The notes beneath the pieces were generated by a model that saw nothing but the letters and a program-made list of their open reading frames with translations, was not told the origin of the DNA and did no database searches. Positions 44,501-53,380 of a DNA stretch of 64,000 nucleotides are shown one piece after another; the stretch's first letter is position 1; every line of letters begins with the position of its first letter. The position numbers and the translations under genes were made by a program. This DNA comes from Bacteroides sp. (GTDB taxonomy: Bacteria; Bacteroidota; Bacteroidia; Bacteroidales; Muribaculaceae): positions 22,593 to 86,592 of the forward strand of contig JAAVDE010000025.1 of the NCBI GenBank assembly GCA_014801955.1, given 5' to 3'.

Positions 44501-45575
44501 CAAGTTTCTTGTTGCCGTTAGGCTTGTTGCGCAGGGAGGTGTAGTTATTAACCGTTTCAACAAACTCTTCGAGCCTGCCGGGAATGGCCTTGATTTCGGG
44601 AACGCCGTCGTTGCCGTTGAATTGCGCGAACAGCGTCCAGGGGCGAATGGCTCCGTCGATTTCGGGCGTCACTATGCTCTGCGACATAAAGCCGCCGTTC
44701 ATCCCCATCTTGTCGGCCATCCATTCGTCGTAGTCGCGGTTAACGTTGAGCGGGGCAAACAGCGGAATATTCTTGCGCCGCAGGTACTCTACGGCCATGT
44801 CGCCCAGTCGGCCATGAGCCATGTTAATCATGGCCGAAGGCGAAATGCTGTCGGCAACTCCCGAGGCGATTGCTTTCTGAACGATAGAGATGGGGTAAAC
44901 AACGTTGCCGCTCTCCTCGAGCCGGGCAATCAGCTCGTCGGGCACACCCATCATCCCAGTCAGGATAACCTCCGGCGCGCCGGCTTTCAGGATTCCCTTG
45001 CCGGCGAGATATTCCCGATAGTCGGCCAGTGAGTCGAAATAGCGCATCCCGTCGTTGCCTTCGGGGTAGTAGAGCAGACCGGAAGCGGGCGCCTGAGCCT
45101 CGGAAATATCGCCTCGAAAAAAGCTCTTGCCGTCAATATTCGTTCGAACATAGTTCAGCATGCTGCGATAATTCTCGCGCCCTCCGCCCGAAAGATATTG
45201 CTTGAGGGCGTCGGTGCTTACCGAGTCGGTCGAGATTATCAGATTATCGGGATTCGTTGCGGCGGTGGTTAATATCGGGGTGCCGCTTTCGGCTGCAGCG
45301 GCCAGCAGCCGGCGTTCGTCGTCGGTCAGTCGCAGCCCCATGCCGTTGACAAACACCATGTCGAAGGTCGAAGCGTCGCTGAGATTCTCAATCTCCAGAC
45401 GCTCGATTTTAATGAAGGAGTTATTGTTGGCGCGGCCGATTTCGCCCAATGTTATCGGCTGATAGTTAACGAAAGCGATGCGCGTCGGCGCCGCGAGCTT
45501 GTTCCAGGCAATCAGGGCTGCCACGATGGCAATCACGCATGCCGAAATTATCAAAAACAGTTTTTTCCGTGTCAT
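41577..45575 (-). CDS. hmuS: HmuS-like CobN/magnesium-chelatase H homologue, membrane anchored
   Basis: This 1332-aa protein is of the CobN/BchH family. Visible motifs include MHFGAHGSLEFTPRKQVALG, HVYVYSTGNVGEAMMAKRR, GRNMFAVNAELTPSVTAWEK and the C-terminal MGGMNLAVATVTGKEPDAYL. Unlike cytosolic cobaltochelatases it has an N-terminal signal/anchor (LFLIISACVIAIVAALIAW) and a C-terminal helix followed by basic residues (VGLLVVFVVIRRRRKNEL), so the enzyme part faces the periplasm. In hmu operons the homologue HmuS acts on heme, possibly removing iron. No chlI/chlD-type ATPase partners are present here, consistent with a non-cobalt role. Confidence 0.88.
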   Translation of the reverse strand: MTRKKLFLIISACVIAIVAALIAWNKLAAPTRIAFVNYQPITLGEIGRANNNSFIKIERLEIENLSDASTFDMVFVNGMGLRLTDDERRLLAAAAESGTPILTTAATNPDNLIISTDSVSTDALKQYLSGGGRENYRSMLNYVRTNIDGKSFFRGDISEAQAPASGLLYYPEGNDGMRYFDSLADYREYLAGKGILKAGAPEVILTGMMGVPDELIARLEESGNVVYPISIVQKAIASGVADSISPSAMINMAHGRLGDMAVEYLRRKNIPLFAPLNVNRDYDEWMADKMGMNGGFMSQSIVTPEIDGAIRPWTLFAQFNGNDGVPEIKAIPGRLEEFVETVNNYTSLRNKPNGNKKLAIFYFKGPGQNALVAEGMEVAPSLFNLLTSLKAEGYKVDNLPESAEEFERLLNSRGRVFGAYAVGAMEDFIANCNPELISGEDYRNWVETSLGSEMAAEVESVDGEFPGSGMKAPDGRLALARLEFGNVVLIPQPAAGIGDDEFKIVHGTDMAPPHAYVAAYLWARHGFDADAIMHFGAHGSLEFTPRKQVALGSRDWSDRLIGTLPHVYVYSTGNVGEAMMAKRRSYAGIVNYLTPPFIESNVRGTYKNLTDAINSYNREIEAEQPNRHLIDAAAKTVKKFAVELGIHRELRLDSVMSRPYRADEIARIENFAEELANEKITGAHYVMGRPYTADEIASTTYAMTVDPIAYNLFVIDKLRGRAQGDYSGKGAAFSRRYVAPARTLVGRILGGKQVPDRSELLRMAGLTEAEAAADNSELAAAFAELEQAVGNVSRYSAALASSPANEMAAVVNALNGGFTAPTSGGDPVLNPMVLPTGRNMFAVNAELTPSVTAWEKGKALAENTLKLYGDAHNDSLPRKVSYTLWSSEFIETEGATIAQILYMLGVEPVRDPFGRVTDLRLIPSEELGRPRIDVVVQTSGQLRDLAASRLFLISRAVEMAANAADDSFDNYVAEGVVESERHLVNKGVSPKEAREMSTERVFGGVNGNYGTGIQEMVEAGDRWDDRSLIAETYINNMGASYGSEKDWEKMRDFAFEAALTRTDVVVQPRQSNTWGALSLDHVYEFMGGMNLAVATVTGKEPDAYLADYRNRNRNRMQEVKEAIGVESRTTILNPTYIKEKMRGGAGDASAIADVVRNTYGWNVMKADVIDNELWNDIYDTYVKDTNNLGTKEYFTSVNPAALEEITAVMLETVRKGMWSASDEQVAELARLHTEVVNRHEPSCSGFVCNNPKLREFIASKTDAQAAAIYNEAIANIRAENNSGADGMVMQKDELNSIRESETLVSGGVVAAIVAVGLLVVFVVIRRRRKNEL

Positions 45576-45577
45576 TG

Positions 45578-47506
45578 TCAGTTAAATAGTTGGTCAATGT
45601 CTAATGAGAGACCTACCGACCAGGTGCGACCAAGCGTTGGCAGCGAATTCCAGTAATAGACCTTCGGTCGGTAGTTGAAAAGATTGTCAACGATGCAGTT
45701 AAGGCCGATTCCGCGGCCAACTTCCTGGCGCAGGGTGAATTTCCAGACCGAGTAAGCGCCGTCGGTCGCATATTTCGATTCAGGCTTTGCCAGATACTTA
45801 CCCGACAGGCCCGCATAGAGCTTATATGCCTTGGCAAAGCGCTTCTCATAGTCAACGCGCCAGGTCATTGAGTGGGGTCGGGGATTCGAAAACTGCGAGT
45901 CAACGGTTCGGCCTCCCATGTGGAGGAAGTTATAGTTGAACATCAGTCCGAGCCCGTTTTGCAGGCTATAGCGGGCCGACAGGTCGATGCCGCAGGCCCT
46001 GACGCCATCCTCGTTGCAGTAAATTGCGCCGGCCTCGCGTCCGTCGTCGCCGGCATAGTCCGTGGTTGTTATGCGGCTGTCGTAGAAGTTGAAATAGCCG
46101 CCGGCGGTGATGCTATACGACCCCGCGGCGAAGCCGTCGTAGATTCGTCCGCCATGTTCCAGCGCCAGGTTGAAATTATGGCTTCGCTCAGGCTTCAGTT
46201 CCGGGTTGCCATAAATCATCTGAATCCCGGCCATGTCAAAGTTCATGTACATTTCCTTGAGCGTCGGCGCGCGGAAACCGCCGGCATAGTTGGCGCGGAT
46301 AGTGAACCTGCCGAGTTTAAGCATGGTTGCCAACCGGGCAGTCAATGCATTATTGCGCGATTCGGAAAAATAGTCATAGCGGACGCTGGCAACAACGTTG
46401 AGCCGCCGCAGCGGATTCCAGTCGAACTGGGCGAAGGCGTCGGCCGATGATTGGGCGTGGGTTTCGCCGTTGGCGAACTGATAGGTTTGCAGGTAGTCGT
46501 GCATGAAATCCGCGCCCGCAGTCAGGGCGTTAGTGCCGAAAAAGCGGGTGTAGAGGGCGTGAACGATGTGCTGGCGGTTGCTGTAGTCATGGTCGTGGGT
46601 GCGCAGATTGTTTATGTAGCGCCGCTTGTCGTATTGATCGTAGGCATACGATAGCTCAATCGACTGAGCCGGCGAGATGGTCCACTCTCCGCGCAATCCG
46701 CCCGAGTAGTCCAGATAATTGTCGTCGTAGTTGACGCGCGTGCTCGTTCGATTGAAATATCCGCCGCGGGCGGTCAGCCGCAGATTGTCGGCGGCCTGAA
46801 CCGACAGCCGTTCCTTAACGTTGTAGGTCGTGCCACCGAAAATGTTCATCAGGTTCGACTGAGTGTCGAACGCGTCGGTCAGCCTGACCGTTTCGGCGGT
46901 AATGAACTGGAAGTTAGTGTTTGAGCTGACTCTGTTTTTGTGGAAATTGATGTCGGCGCCGGTTCGCCATTCGTTGCCCAGAGCGCGGTAGCGCGAATTG
47001 AGATTCACGCGCCAGGGCTCCTTGCTGTCGCGGCTGATCAGATTAACGACTCCGCCGACGGCATTCGCCCCGTAGAGGGCCGACGATGCGCCTTTAACGA
47101 TTTCCACCTGTCCAACGTTCTCCAGGTTCAATCGGTTGAAGTCAATGTTGTCCATCGTTTCGCCCGCCAGGCGTTCGCCGTCGACCAGAAACAAGACCGC
47201 CTTGCCGCCGAAGCCGTTCATGTTGAGCGACGTTTCCTGGCTCATCTGAAACGTGAACTCCAGCCCGGGCAATTCTTCGGCCAGCAGGTCTTGAATATTC
47301 GAGGCGTCGGTCTTTTTGATTTCGTCGGCGGTTATGAGCCGCGTAACTACCGGCACGTCTTTCAGCGACTTGGGCGTGCGCGTGGCCGTCACGACGATTT
47401 CCTCGATTTTTTTCTCAACTTTATTGGCCGCAAGGCTGTCGGCCGCCGTTTCGGCGGCGGCGCAGACAGGCAGTAGCAGCAGTGTGGCAGGCAGGAGTCT
47501 AATCAC
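45578..47506 (-). CDS. hmuR: TonB-dependent heme receptor HmuR
   Basis: This 642-aa outer-membrane receptor has a signal peptide (LLPATLLLLPVCAAA), a TonB-box-like stretch (KIEEIVVTATRTPKSLKDVP), a plug domain to about residue 160 and a C-terminal barrel. The heme-receptor motifs FRAPTLKEMY (about 410) and GNPELKPERSH (about 437, NPDL-like) are both present. This supports heme over cobalamin as ligand. It overlaps the lipoprotein gene upstream by 4 nt and ends 2 bp before hmuS. The barrel ends in DQLFN rather than a terminal aromatic residue. Confidence 0.88.
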   Translation of the reverse strand: MIRLLPATLLLLPVCAAAETAADSLAANKVEKKIEEIVVTATRTPKSLKDVPVVTRLITADEIKKTDASNIQDLLAEELPGLEFTFQMSQETSLNMNGFGGKAVLFLVDGERLAGETMDNIDFNRLNLENVGQVEIVKGASSALYGANAVGGVVNLISRDSKEPWRVNLNSRYRALGNEWRTGADINFHKNRVSSNTNFQFITAETVRLTDAFDTQSNLMNIFGGTTYNVKERLSVQAADNLRLTARGGYFNRTSTRVNYDDNYLDYSGGLRGEWTISPAQSIELSYAYDQYDKRRYINNLRTHDHDYSNRQHIVHALYTRFFGTNALTAGADFMHDYLQTYQFANGETHAQSSADAFAQFDWNPLRRLNVVASVRYDYFSESRNNALTARLATMLKLGRFTIRANYAGGFRAPTLKEMYMNFDMAGIQMIYGNPELKPERSHNFNLALEHGGRIYDGFAAGSYSITAGGYFNFYDSRITTTDYAGDDGREAGAIYCNEDGVRACGIDLSARYSLQNGLGLMFNYNFLHMGGRTVDSQFSNPRPHSMTWRVDYEKRFAKAYKLYAGLSGKYLAKPESKYATDGAYSVWKFTLRQEVGRGIGLNCIVDNLFNYRPKVYYWNSLPTLGRTWSVGLSLDIDQLFN

Positions 47507-47973
47507 TTCTTGGTGGCGGTTGATGAGCAGATGAGCGGCATGGGCATCGCGCCGTAGGTCAGATTGTATTTAATGTTCAGGATGTTGCCCTGAACCGAGC
47601 CCGACATGGTGCAGGTATAGTTCTTTCCGCCGTCGGTTTGGCCGCTGACCTCGGTGGTTGCCAGCGTAACCGTTCCGTCGGCCTCGCTGACCTTAACGCC
47701 GGTCAGCTCGATAACGGGCATGGCCATCGGCGCTTCGCCAAATGCGGGGAGCGTAACCGAAACTGTCGATTCATCGGTGGCTTTAACCGTGTAGGTCATC
47801 TCCTCGAAGGTTGAAACGCTCCCCATGACCGAGCAGTCCATGTTGCCTACATAGCTTCCTTCAATGGTCTTGGCGGCGGGAGTTGCGGGTTCGTCTTCTT
47901 TGTTGCTGCACGAGGAGAACGCGGTCATGCAAAGCATTGCCGGCAGGGCGGCATAAATCAGTTTGTTCATCAT
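47503..47973 (-). CDS. calycin-like lipoprotein in the hmuY position
   Basis: This 156-aa lipoprotein has a lipobox in MTAFSSCSNKEDE. A beta-rich domain follows (AKTIEGSYVGNMDCSVMGSV; STVSVTLPAFGEAPMAMPVI; ILNIKYNLTYGAMPMPLICS), consistent with a calycin-like fold. It lies first in the operon, where Porphyromonas has the hemophore HmuY, but is shorter and is not clearly HmuY. Met-rich stretches (APMAMPV, GAMPMPL) could bind heme or metal; that is inference. A promoter lies at 48027-48059. Confidence 0.75.
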   Translation of the reverse strand: MMNKLIYAALPAMLCMTAFSSCSNKEDEPATPAAKTIEGSYVGNMDCSVMGSVSTFEEMTYTVKATDESTVSVTLPAFGEAPMAMPVIELTGVKVSEADGTVTLATTEVSGQTDGGKNYTCTMSGSVQGNILNIKYNLTYGAMPMPLICSSTATKK

Positions 47974-48026
47974 TTTTTCTAAGGGTGATAATTGTTGGTA
48001 ATTTATTTTATCCGGATTTTCGGCTG

Positions 48027-48059
48027 CAAAGTTAGCGAGATTGACGAGTGTCGGTCAAT
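48027..48059 (-). promoter_or_regulatory. promoter of the hmu operon
   Basis: On the minus strand TAACTTTG (48034-48027) has ATTG at 48059-48056, 21 bp upstream. Transcription would start near 48021, about 48 nt before the lipoprotein ATG. No Fur-like or cobalamin-riboswitch sequence was recognised. Confidence 0.65.
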
Positions 48060-48160
48060 ACTCATATTTTGGATAAATTTCTGACCCGTTCAGGTCGGTA
48101 GGGAGCTTGCGGGCGGAAAAATACCCAATTTTGAGTATGGTGTGTGTTGGAGATTGTTTT

Positions 48161-48168
48161 TAACTTTG
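48161..48168 (+). promoter_or_regulatory. -7 element of the hemerythrin-LuxR gene
   Basis: TAACTTTG lies directly before an ATG at 48170. This supports the start at 48197 instead, giving a leader of about 20 nt. The -33 region has no clear TTTG. Confidence 0.55.
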
Positions 48169-48196
48169 CATGGGTTTTAACACCCTGTTTTCAACT

Positions 48197-49153
48197 ATGG
48201 CAAAAACTCAGAATCAATTCACGCAGGAAGACCTGCTTCGCACCATCATTGAGAATCATCCGCAGCTGCTCGGAGTCTTGAGCCGCTTCGGTCTTTCGTT
48301 TGGCTTCGGCGACAAAACGGTTCGCCGCGCCTGCGCCGACGACGGCGTTGACCGCGACTCGTTTCTGGCCGTGTGTAACCTCGTTTGCGGCCTTGATTAT
48401 TCCGACTATCAGATTTCGCTGCCGGCGCTGATGGCATATTTGCGTCGGGCCCACACCCATTTCCTCGAATATCTTCTACCCGCAATCCGCCGCAAGCTGA
48501 TCGAGGCCATCAACTGCTCGGACATCGACGACGTAGCCTTTCTGCTGATGAAGTTCTTCGATGACTATGTGCGCGAGGTCAATAGCCATATGCAACATGA
48601 AAATGACGAAGTGTTCAGCTATGTGTCCAATCTGCTCGCAGGCGAAATCAGCGAGAATTTCCGCATTACGGACTATTCGCTCAATCACGGCAGCATGACT
48701 GAAAAACTGACCGAGCTGAAAGATATTTTTATCCGCCACTACCACGTTAAAGACAACGAAATCCTGACCTCCGCCCTGCTCGACATCATTCATTGCGGCG
48801 AAGAGCTCAACCGCCATTGCGCCATTGAAAACAACCTGTTCATCCCGGCGGTCGAGAAGCTCGAAAAGTCCCTTCAGCTGCGTGCGCTTGAAAATGAAGA
48901 AAGCGATTCCGAGCGGACCGACGGCGCTGCGATGGAGGCTATGACCGACCGCGAGCGCGAAATTATTTGCTGTGTGGCCAAAGGGATGTCTAACAAGGAG
49001 ATCGCCGCAGAGCTGTGTCTGTCGATTCACACCGTAACCACCTATCGCCGCAACATTTCATCCAAGCTCCGCATCCATTCAGCTGCCGGGCTGACGATTT
49101 TTGCAATTCTCAATAACCTGATTGACATTAACGAGGTTAACCCTCATATCTGA
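48197..49153 (+). CDS. hemerythrin-like domain fused to LuxR-type HTH
   Basis: This 318-aa protein (ATG at 48197) has an N-terminal helical part with LRTIIENHPQLLGVLSRFGL. A hemerythrin-like four-helix domain spans about 85-225, with metal-type motifs HTHFLEY, HMQHENDEVF and HCAIENNLFIP (HxxxE patterns). A LuxR-type HTH is at about 245-305 (LTDREREIICCVAKGMSNKE-like, then IAAELCLSIHTVTTYRRNIS). The diiron site resembles that of RIC/YtfE-type proteins. It is probably a regulator sensing oxygen, NO or iron. It is divergent from the hmu operon, which is its most likely target. Confidence 0.85.
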   Translation: MAKTQNQFTQEDLLRTIIENHPQLLGVLSRFGLSFGFGDKTVRRACADDGVDRDSFLAVCNLVCGLDYSDYQISLPALMAYLRRAHTHFLEYLLPAIRRKLIEAINCSDIDDVAFLLMKFFDDYVREVNSHMQHENDEVFSYVSNLLAGEISENFRITDYSLNHGSMTEKLTELKDIFIRHYHVKDNEILTSALLDIIHCGEELNRHCAIENNLFIPAVEKLEKSLQLRALENEESDSERTDGAAMEAMTDREREIICCVAKGMSNKEIAAELCLSIHTVTTYRRNISSKLRIHSAAGLTIFAILNNLIDINEVNPHI

Positions 49154-49160
49154 CCCCGCA

Positions 49161-49179
49161 AACCGATGTGACATCGGTT
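49161..49179. terminator. short hairpin after the hemerythrin-LuxR gene
   Basis: AACCGATG (49161-49168) and CATCGGTT (49172-49179) form an 8-bp stem with a 3-nt loop just after the stop. No T-run follows, so it may be a weak terminator or an operator. Confidence 0.35.
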
Positions 49180-49282
49180 AAAGTATAGCTGTCAATTGCG
49201 CCTATAAAACGGTGTTATAATGAAAGATGATGTCGGTGAATTAAACATTGGTGCCAAATAATCTGAAAGAAAAGCGCAAAAT

Positions 49283-49313
49283 TTTGATATTTGTTTGATT
49301 TTGACTAACTTTG
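49283..49313 (+). promoter_or_regulatory. promoter of the GH95 gene
   Basis: TTTG at 49283-49286 and TAACTTTG at 49306-49313 are 19 bp apart. The expected transcription start near 49319 supports translation from 49341 rather than from 49311. Confidence 0.75.
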
Positions 49314-49340
49314 CTGTCGAGATTAAACCAATTCTTTATC

Positions 49341-51620
49341 ATGCGTAGAAACATGAGATTATTCATCACTGCACTTTTCGTTGCGTTAACTTCGGCGGGT
49401 ATTTCGGCTGCCGACCTTTCGCTCTGGTATCGCCGCCCGGCAAATAACTGGGTAACAGAGGCGTTGCCGATAGGCAACGGCGACATGGGTGCGATGATTT
49501 TCGGCGGTATTGGCTGCGACCGCGTGCAATTCAACCACAAAACCCTCTGGAAAGGCTCGGACAAGCCGGGTGATCTCGGCTCATATCTATCGTTTGGCGA
49601 CCTGTTTATAACCGAGTTGGACTCAGTCGGGGCGCAGGTTGAGGTTTCGGACTACATTCGCCGCCTCGACTTAACCGACGCCGTGGCCTCGGTGGGCTAT
49701 CGGGCAGGCGATGCCACTTTCAGACGCGAGTACCTCGCCTCTTTCCCCGATGAGGTTATCGCCGTTAACTATCAAGCTGATTCCGACAGAAAGTTAAACC
49801 TTTCCTTGAAGCTCGTAAGCGCCCAGGGCGCTGGATCACGCTACTGCGCCAACGGCGCCTCCTTTGCCGGAACTCTCGCCAACGGAATGAGCTACTGCGC
49901 CGCTATAAGGGTCGCCGCCGATGGCGGAACGACCCTGGCAACCGACAGTGCGCTGACCGTTAGCGGCGCGTCGGCCATGACCGTCTATCTCGCTTGCGCA
50001 ACCAACTTCGATCCCGCCGCTGCAGGCCATCTTGCCGACGTTGATCCCGCCGAGGTTGTTGCGGCGGCGCTCGACAATGCTGCCGCGAAAGGCTATTGGT
50101 CAGTTCGCAGCAGCCACGTCGCCGATTATTCCAACCTGTTCGGTCGCGTGGATTTCGAACTCGACGGAGCCGCCAACGACCGTCCTACCAACGAGCTGCT
50201 TGCCGCCGACTCCATAGCGAGCGCCGCGGCAATGACCGACATGCTGATATTTGCCTATGGCCGCTATCTGACCATCGCCTCCTCGCGCGGCATTGCCGTG
50301 CCCTCCAATCTCCAGGGCATATGGAATAAGGATGGCAACGCCACTTCGTCGGCCGTGTGGGCCTCCGACATCCACTCCAACATTAACGTTCAGATGAACT
50401 ACTGGCCCGTTGAGCCGACAAACCTGAGCGAGTGCCATATGCCGCTGCTAAACTACCTCTATAACGAGGCCATGCGCCCCGACGGAGCCTGGAGCCGCAA
50501 CGCCCGCGACCTCGGCGCCGCCCAAGGCTGGGTCGTTAACACCGCAGGCAACATTTTCGGCGGCTCCAGCGGCTACAAGGTCGGAAAATACTCGGTTGCC
50601 AACGCATGGCTCTGCGACCACCTGTGGCAGCATTATGCCTACACGCTCGACTCCGACTACCTGCGCCTGAAGGCATGGCCCGTTATGCGCTCAGCCGCGC
50701 GCTTCTGGCTCGAGCGGCTCGTTCCGGCAGCCAACGGCGACGGAACTCTGGAGTGTCCAAACGAGTATTCGCCCGAGCAGGGCGAGGTTCAGAACGCAAC
50801 CGCCCATGCCCAGCAGCTGGTCGGCATGTTGTTTGCCAACTCGCTGCGCGCGATTGACGCTTTGGGCGACCCTGCCGACACGCCGCTGGCCGACTCCATC
50901 GCCGCGGCGCTGAAGAAACTCGACCCCGGGCTGCGCGTCGACTCCAACGGGCTGCTTCGCGAATGGAAATATCGCGAAAACACGCCCAACCAGGGCGCCG
51001 ACAGCAACCATTTTGCCAACGACGAGGCAAACGTTTGGCAGGGCCACCGCCACACCTCCCACCTCATGGGGCTCTATCCCGGCTTCACGATCGACCACGG
51101 CATTGATGCCGATATATTTAATGCCGCAGTTGCCTCGCTCGCCGACCGCGGCGACGTTGCCACCGGCTGGGGACGCGCCTGGCGAACCGCCCTTTGGGCC
51201 CGCGCCCGAAATGCCGGGCGAGCCTATGACTCCCTGCGCGGCTTTGCCCACCGAACCGAAGTTCAGCGCTATGACTGGCATGGCGGGCTCTACGACAATA
51301 TGCTCGACGCCCACGCAACCTCCGTGTTCCAAATCGAAGGAAACTTCGGCGCCACCGCCGCCATTGCCGAGATGCTGCTGCAAAGCCGTCCCGACTCGCT
51401 GGTTATTCTTCCGGCTCTGCCTGCCGCCTGGGCCGGCGGCTCCATCCGCGGACTGAAAACCATCGGCAACCACGAAGTTGACCTTAGCTGGAAAGACGGT
51501 CGCCTGACAAAGCTATGCATAAAATCAAACGCCGGCGGCCCCCTGCTGATAACCTGTCCGAGAATCGGCCGCCGACGCCTCCAAACTCTCCCCGGCCAAG
51601 AATATAACCTGACGTTCTAA
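49341..51620 (+). CDS. GH95 family alpha-L-fucosidase/galactosidase, secreted
   Basis: This 759-aa glycoside hydrolase is read from 49341, after the promoter. It has a signal peptide (LFITALFVALTSAGISA). The N-terminal beta domain starts with LWYRRPANNWVTEALPIGNG, then GDMGAMIFGG. In the (alpha/alpha)6 barrel, motifs include AVPSNLQGIWNKDG, ECPNEYSPEQGEVQNATAHA (catalytic acid Glu) and WQGHRHTSHLMGLYPG. These are GH95 features. The enzyme removes alpha-linked fucose or galactose from glycans such as mucins, xyloglucan or milk sugars. No SusC/SusD pair is adjacent. An MscS gene follows by 23 bp. Confidence 0.92.
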   Translation: MRRNMRLFITALFVALTSAGISAADLSLWYRRPANNWVTEALPIGNGDMGAMIFGGIGCDRVQFNHKTLWKGSDKPGDLGSYLSFGDLFITELDSVGAQVEVSDYIRRLDLTDAVASVGYRAGDATFRREYLASFPDEVIAVNYQADSDRKLNLSLKLVSAQGAGSRYCANGASFAGTLANGMSYCAAIRVAADGGTTLATDSALTVSGASAMTVYLACATNFDPAAAGHLADVDPAEVVAAALDNAAAKGYWSVRSSHVADYSNLFGRVDFELDGAANDRPTNELLAADSIASAAAMTDMLIFAYGRYLTIASSRGIAVPSNLQGIWNKDGNATSSAVWASDIHSNINVQMNYWPVEPTNLSECHMPLLNYLYNEAMRPDGAWSRNARDLGAAQGWVVNTAGNIFGGSSGYKVGKYSVANAWLCDHLWQHYAYTLDSDYLRLKAWPVMRSAARFWLERLVPAANGDGTLECPNEYSPEQGEVQNATAHAQQLVGMLFANSLRAIDALGDPADTPLADSIAAALKKLDPGLRVDSNGLLREWKYRENTPNQGADSNHFANDEANVWQGHRHTSHLMGLYPGFTIDHGIDADIFNAAVASLADRGDVATGWGRAWRTALWARARNAGRAYDSLRGFAHRTEVQRYDWHGGLYDNMLDAHATSVFQIEGNFGATAAIAEMLLQSRPDSLVILPALPAAWAGGSIRGLKTIGNHEVDLSWKDGRLTKLCIKSNAGGPLLITCPRIGRRRLQTLPGQEYNLTF

Positions 51621-51643
51621 TTGCAAATTCCTAATTACTAATT

Positions 51644-53380
51644 ATGAAGAGATTGCCGCTAAGCCTCCTCGCTCTAATCGCCGTCATAGCCGTTGCTTTC
51701 CGCGCCTCGGCCCAAACCGACACGCTCGGCGCCGATTCCACCAGGCTTCAGGAACTGACCCTGCAGATTCAGGAAATGAAGCTCAACGAAATCATGCTCC
51801 GCTCGCGGCTCGACAGTGCGTGCAACAGCCAGCGCCTCGCCGATTCCCTGAAAATCGCCGAGCAGCGCCGCTGCATTGACTCGCTCCGCACCGTGACCCC
51901 CGGCGTGCCCGTGGTCGTTGACGACGATACGCTCTTCACCCTCTATGCCGGTCGCAGCGGCTACTCCGCCATTGACCGCGCCGAGATGGTCAACGAAATC
52001 GTGACCACAATCGGCAGCCGTCAATCGCTCGGACGCGACTCGGTTTATCTGGTCGATAACGAAGGCTACACCGACATCATGTATGGCCGCCGCGTAATCA
52101 TCAGCCTGACCGACCAGGATGCCCTCTGGCAAAACACCTCGCGCCGCGAACTCGCCGAGGCCTACAAGCCGATTATCGCCGCCAAGATTCAGCAGCTCAA
52201 AAGCGACCACAGCCTGTTTCAGCTCATTAAGCGCGCGCTGCTCTTCATGCTGGTGATTTTCATTCTGGGGCTGCTCGTTAAGCTGACAAACTACCTTTTC
52301 CGTAAGCTTCGCCGCCAGATCATCCGCTTCAAGCAGCAGCGCCTGCGCCCGCTGATTATCCGCGACTACGAGCTGCTCAACAAGCGCCGCCTGGGCCGCA
52401 TGCTGATTCTGCTGAGCAACGTTTTGCGCTATCTGGTCTACCTGACCCTGTTCATGTTCAGCGTGCCGATGCTCTTTGCCATCTTCCCCCAAACCGAGCA
52501 GTTGGCGCTGAAAATCTTCCTCTATATCATCGAGCCGGTCAGAATGGTGTTGACATCCATTGTTGACTACATACCGAATCTCTTCATAATCCTCGTTATC
52601 TGGTTCTGCATCCGCTATATCGTTAAGGGCATTCACTTTATTGCCAACGAAATCGAAAACGAAAAACTCAAAATATCAGGCTTCTACCCCGACTGGGCGC
52701 AACCGACGTTCAATATCATCCGCTTTCTGCTCTATGCCTTCATGATCGCGATGATTTATCCCTATCTGCCCGGCTCCGACTCGGGAGTCTTTCAGGGCAT
52801 ATCGGTGTTCGTCGGCCTGATCGTTTCGCTCGGCTCCAGCACCGTTATCGGCAACATCATCGCCGGCCTGGTCATCACCTATATGCGTCCGTTCAAGCTC
52901 GGCGACCGCATCAAACTCAACGACACTACCGGCAACGTTATTGAAAAAACGCCGTTTGTTACCCGCTTGCGCACGCCCAAAAACGAAGTCGTTACCATTC
53001 CGAACTCCTTCATCATGTCGTCGCACACGGTCAACTACAGCGCCTCCGCCCGTCAGTTCGGCCTGATTATCCACACGACCGTCACCATCGGCTACGATGC
53101 GCCCTGGCGTAAGGTCCACCAACTCCTGATCGGCGCGGCGCTCAAAACCCCCGGCGTACTCGACCATCCCAAGCCTTTCGTGCTCGAAACCGACCTCCAG
53201 GACTACTATCCCTGCTATCAGATCAACGCCTACATTAGAGACGCCGACAAAATGGGCGACATAATGTCGGCGCTTCACCAGAATATTCAGGATGCCTTCA
53301 ACGAGGCCGGCGTCGAAATTATGTCGCCCCACTACTTTGCTCAGCGCGACGGCTCAGCGTCGACTATCCCCTCAGAGTGA
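51644..53380 (+). CDS. MscS-family mechanosensitive channel with long N-terminal region
   Basis: This 578-aa protein starts with a signal peptide (LPLSLLALIAVIAVAFRASA). A coiled-coil/periplasmic region covers about 30-195. Several membrane helices lie at about 200-380 (RALLFMLVIFILGLLVKL; LTLFMFSVPMLFAIF; NLFIILVIWFCIRYIV). The MscS core has GSSTVIGNIIAGLVITYMRP and FKLGDRIKLNDTTGNV. Members release solutes on membrane tension. It is longer than E. coli MscS because of the N-terminal part. Its 3' end overlaps the convergent deacetylase gene by 17 nt. Confidence 0.9.
   Translation: MKRLPLSLLALIAVIAVAFRASAQTDTLGADSTRLQELTLQIQEMKLNEIMLRSRLDSACNSQRLADSLKIAEQRRCIDSLRTVTPGVPVVVDDDTLFTLYAGRSGYSAIDRAEMVNEIVTTIGSRQSLGRDSVYLVDNEGYTDIMYGRRVIISLTDQDALWQNTSRRELAEAYKPIIAAKIQQLKSDHSLFQLIKRALLFMLVIFILGLLVKLTNYLFRKLRRQIIRFKQQRLRPLIIRDYELLNKRRLGRMLILLSNVLRYLVYLTLFMFSVPMLFAIFPQTEQLALKIFLYIIEPVRMVLTSIVDYIPNLFIILVIWFCIRYIVKGIHFIANEIENEKLKISGFYPDWAQPTFNIIRFLLYAFMIAMIYPYLPGSDSGVFQGISVFVGLIVSLGSSTVIGNIIAGLVITYMRPFKLGDRIKLNDTTGNVIEKTPFVTRLRTPKNEVVTIPNSFIMSSHTVNYSASARQFGLIIHTTVTIGYDAPWRKVHQLLIGAALKTPGVLDHPKPFVLETDLQDYYPCYQINAYIRDADKMGDIMSALHQNIQDAFNEAGVEIMSPHYFAQRDGSASTIPSE

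Noticed and set aside
41577..47973. Cobalamin synthesis or uptake locus
   Set aside because: CobN is membrane-anchored, the receptor has heme-receptor FRAP and NPEL motifs, gene order matches hmu, and no cobalamin riboswitch was seen.
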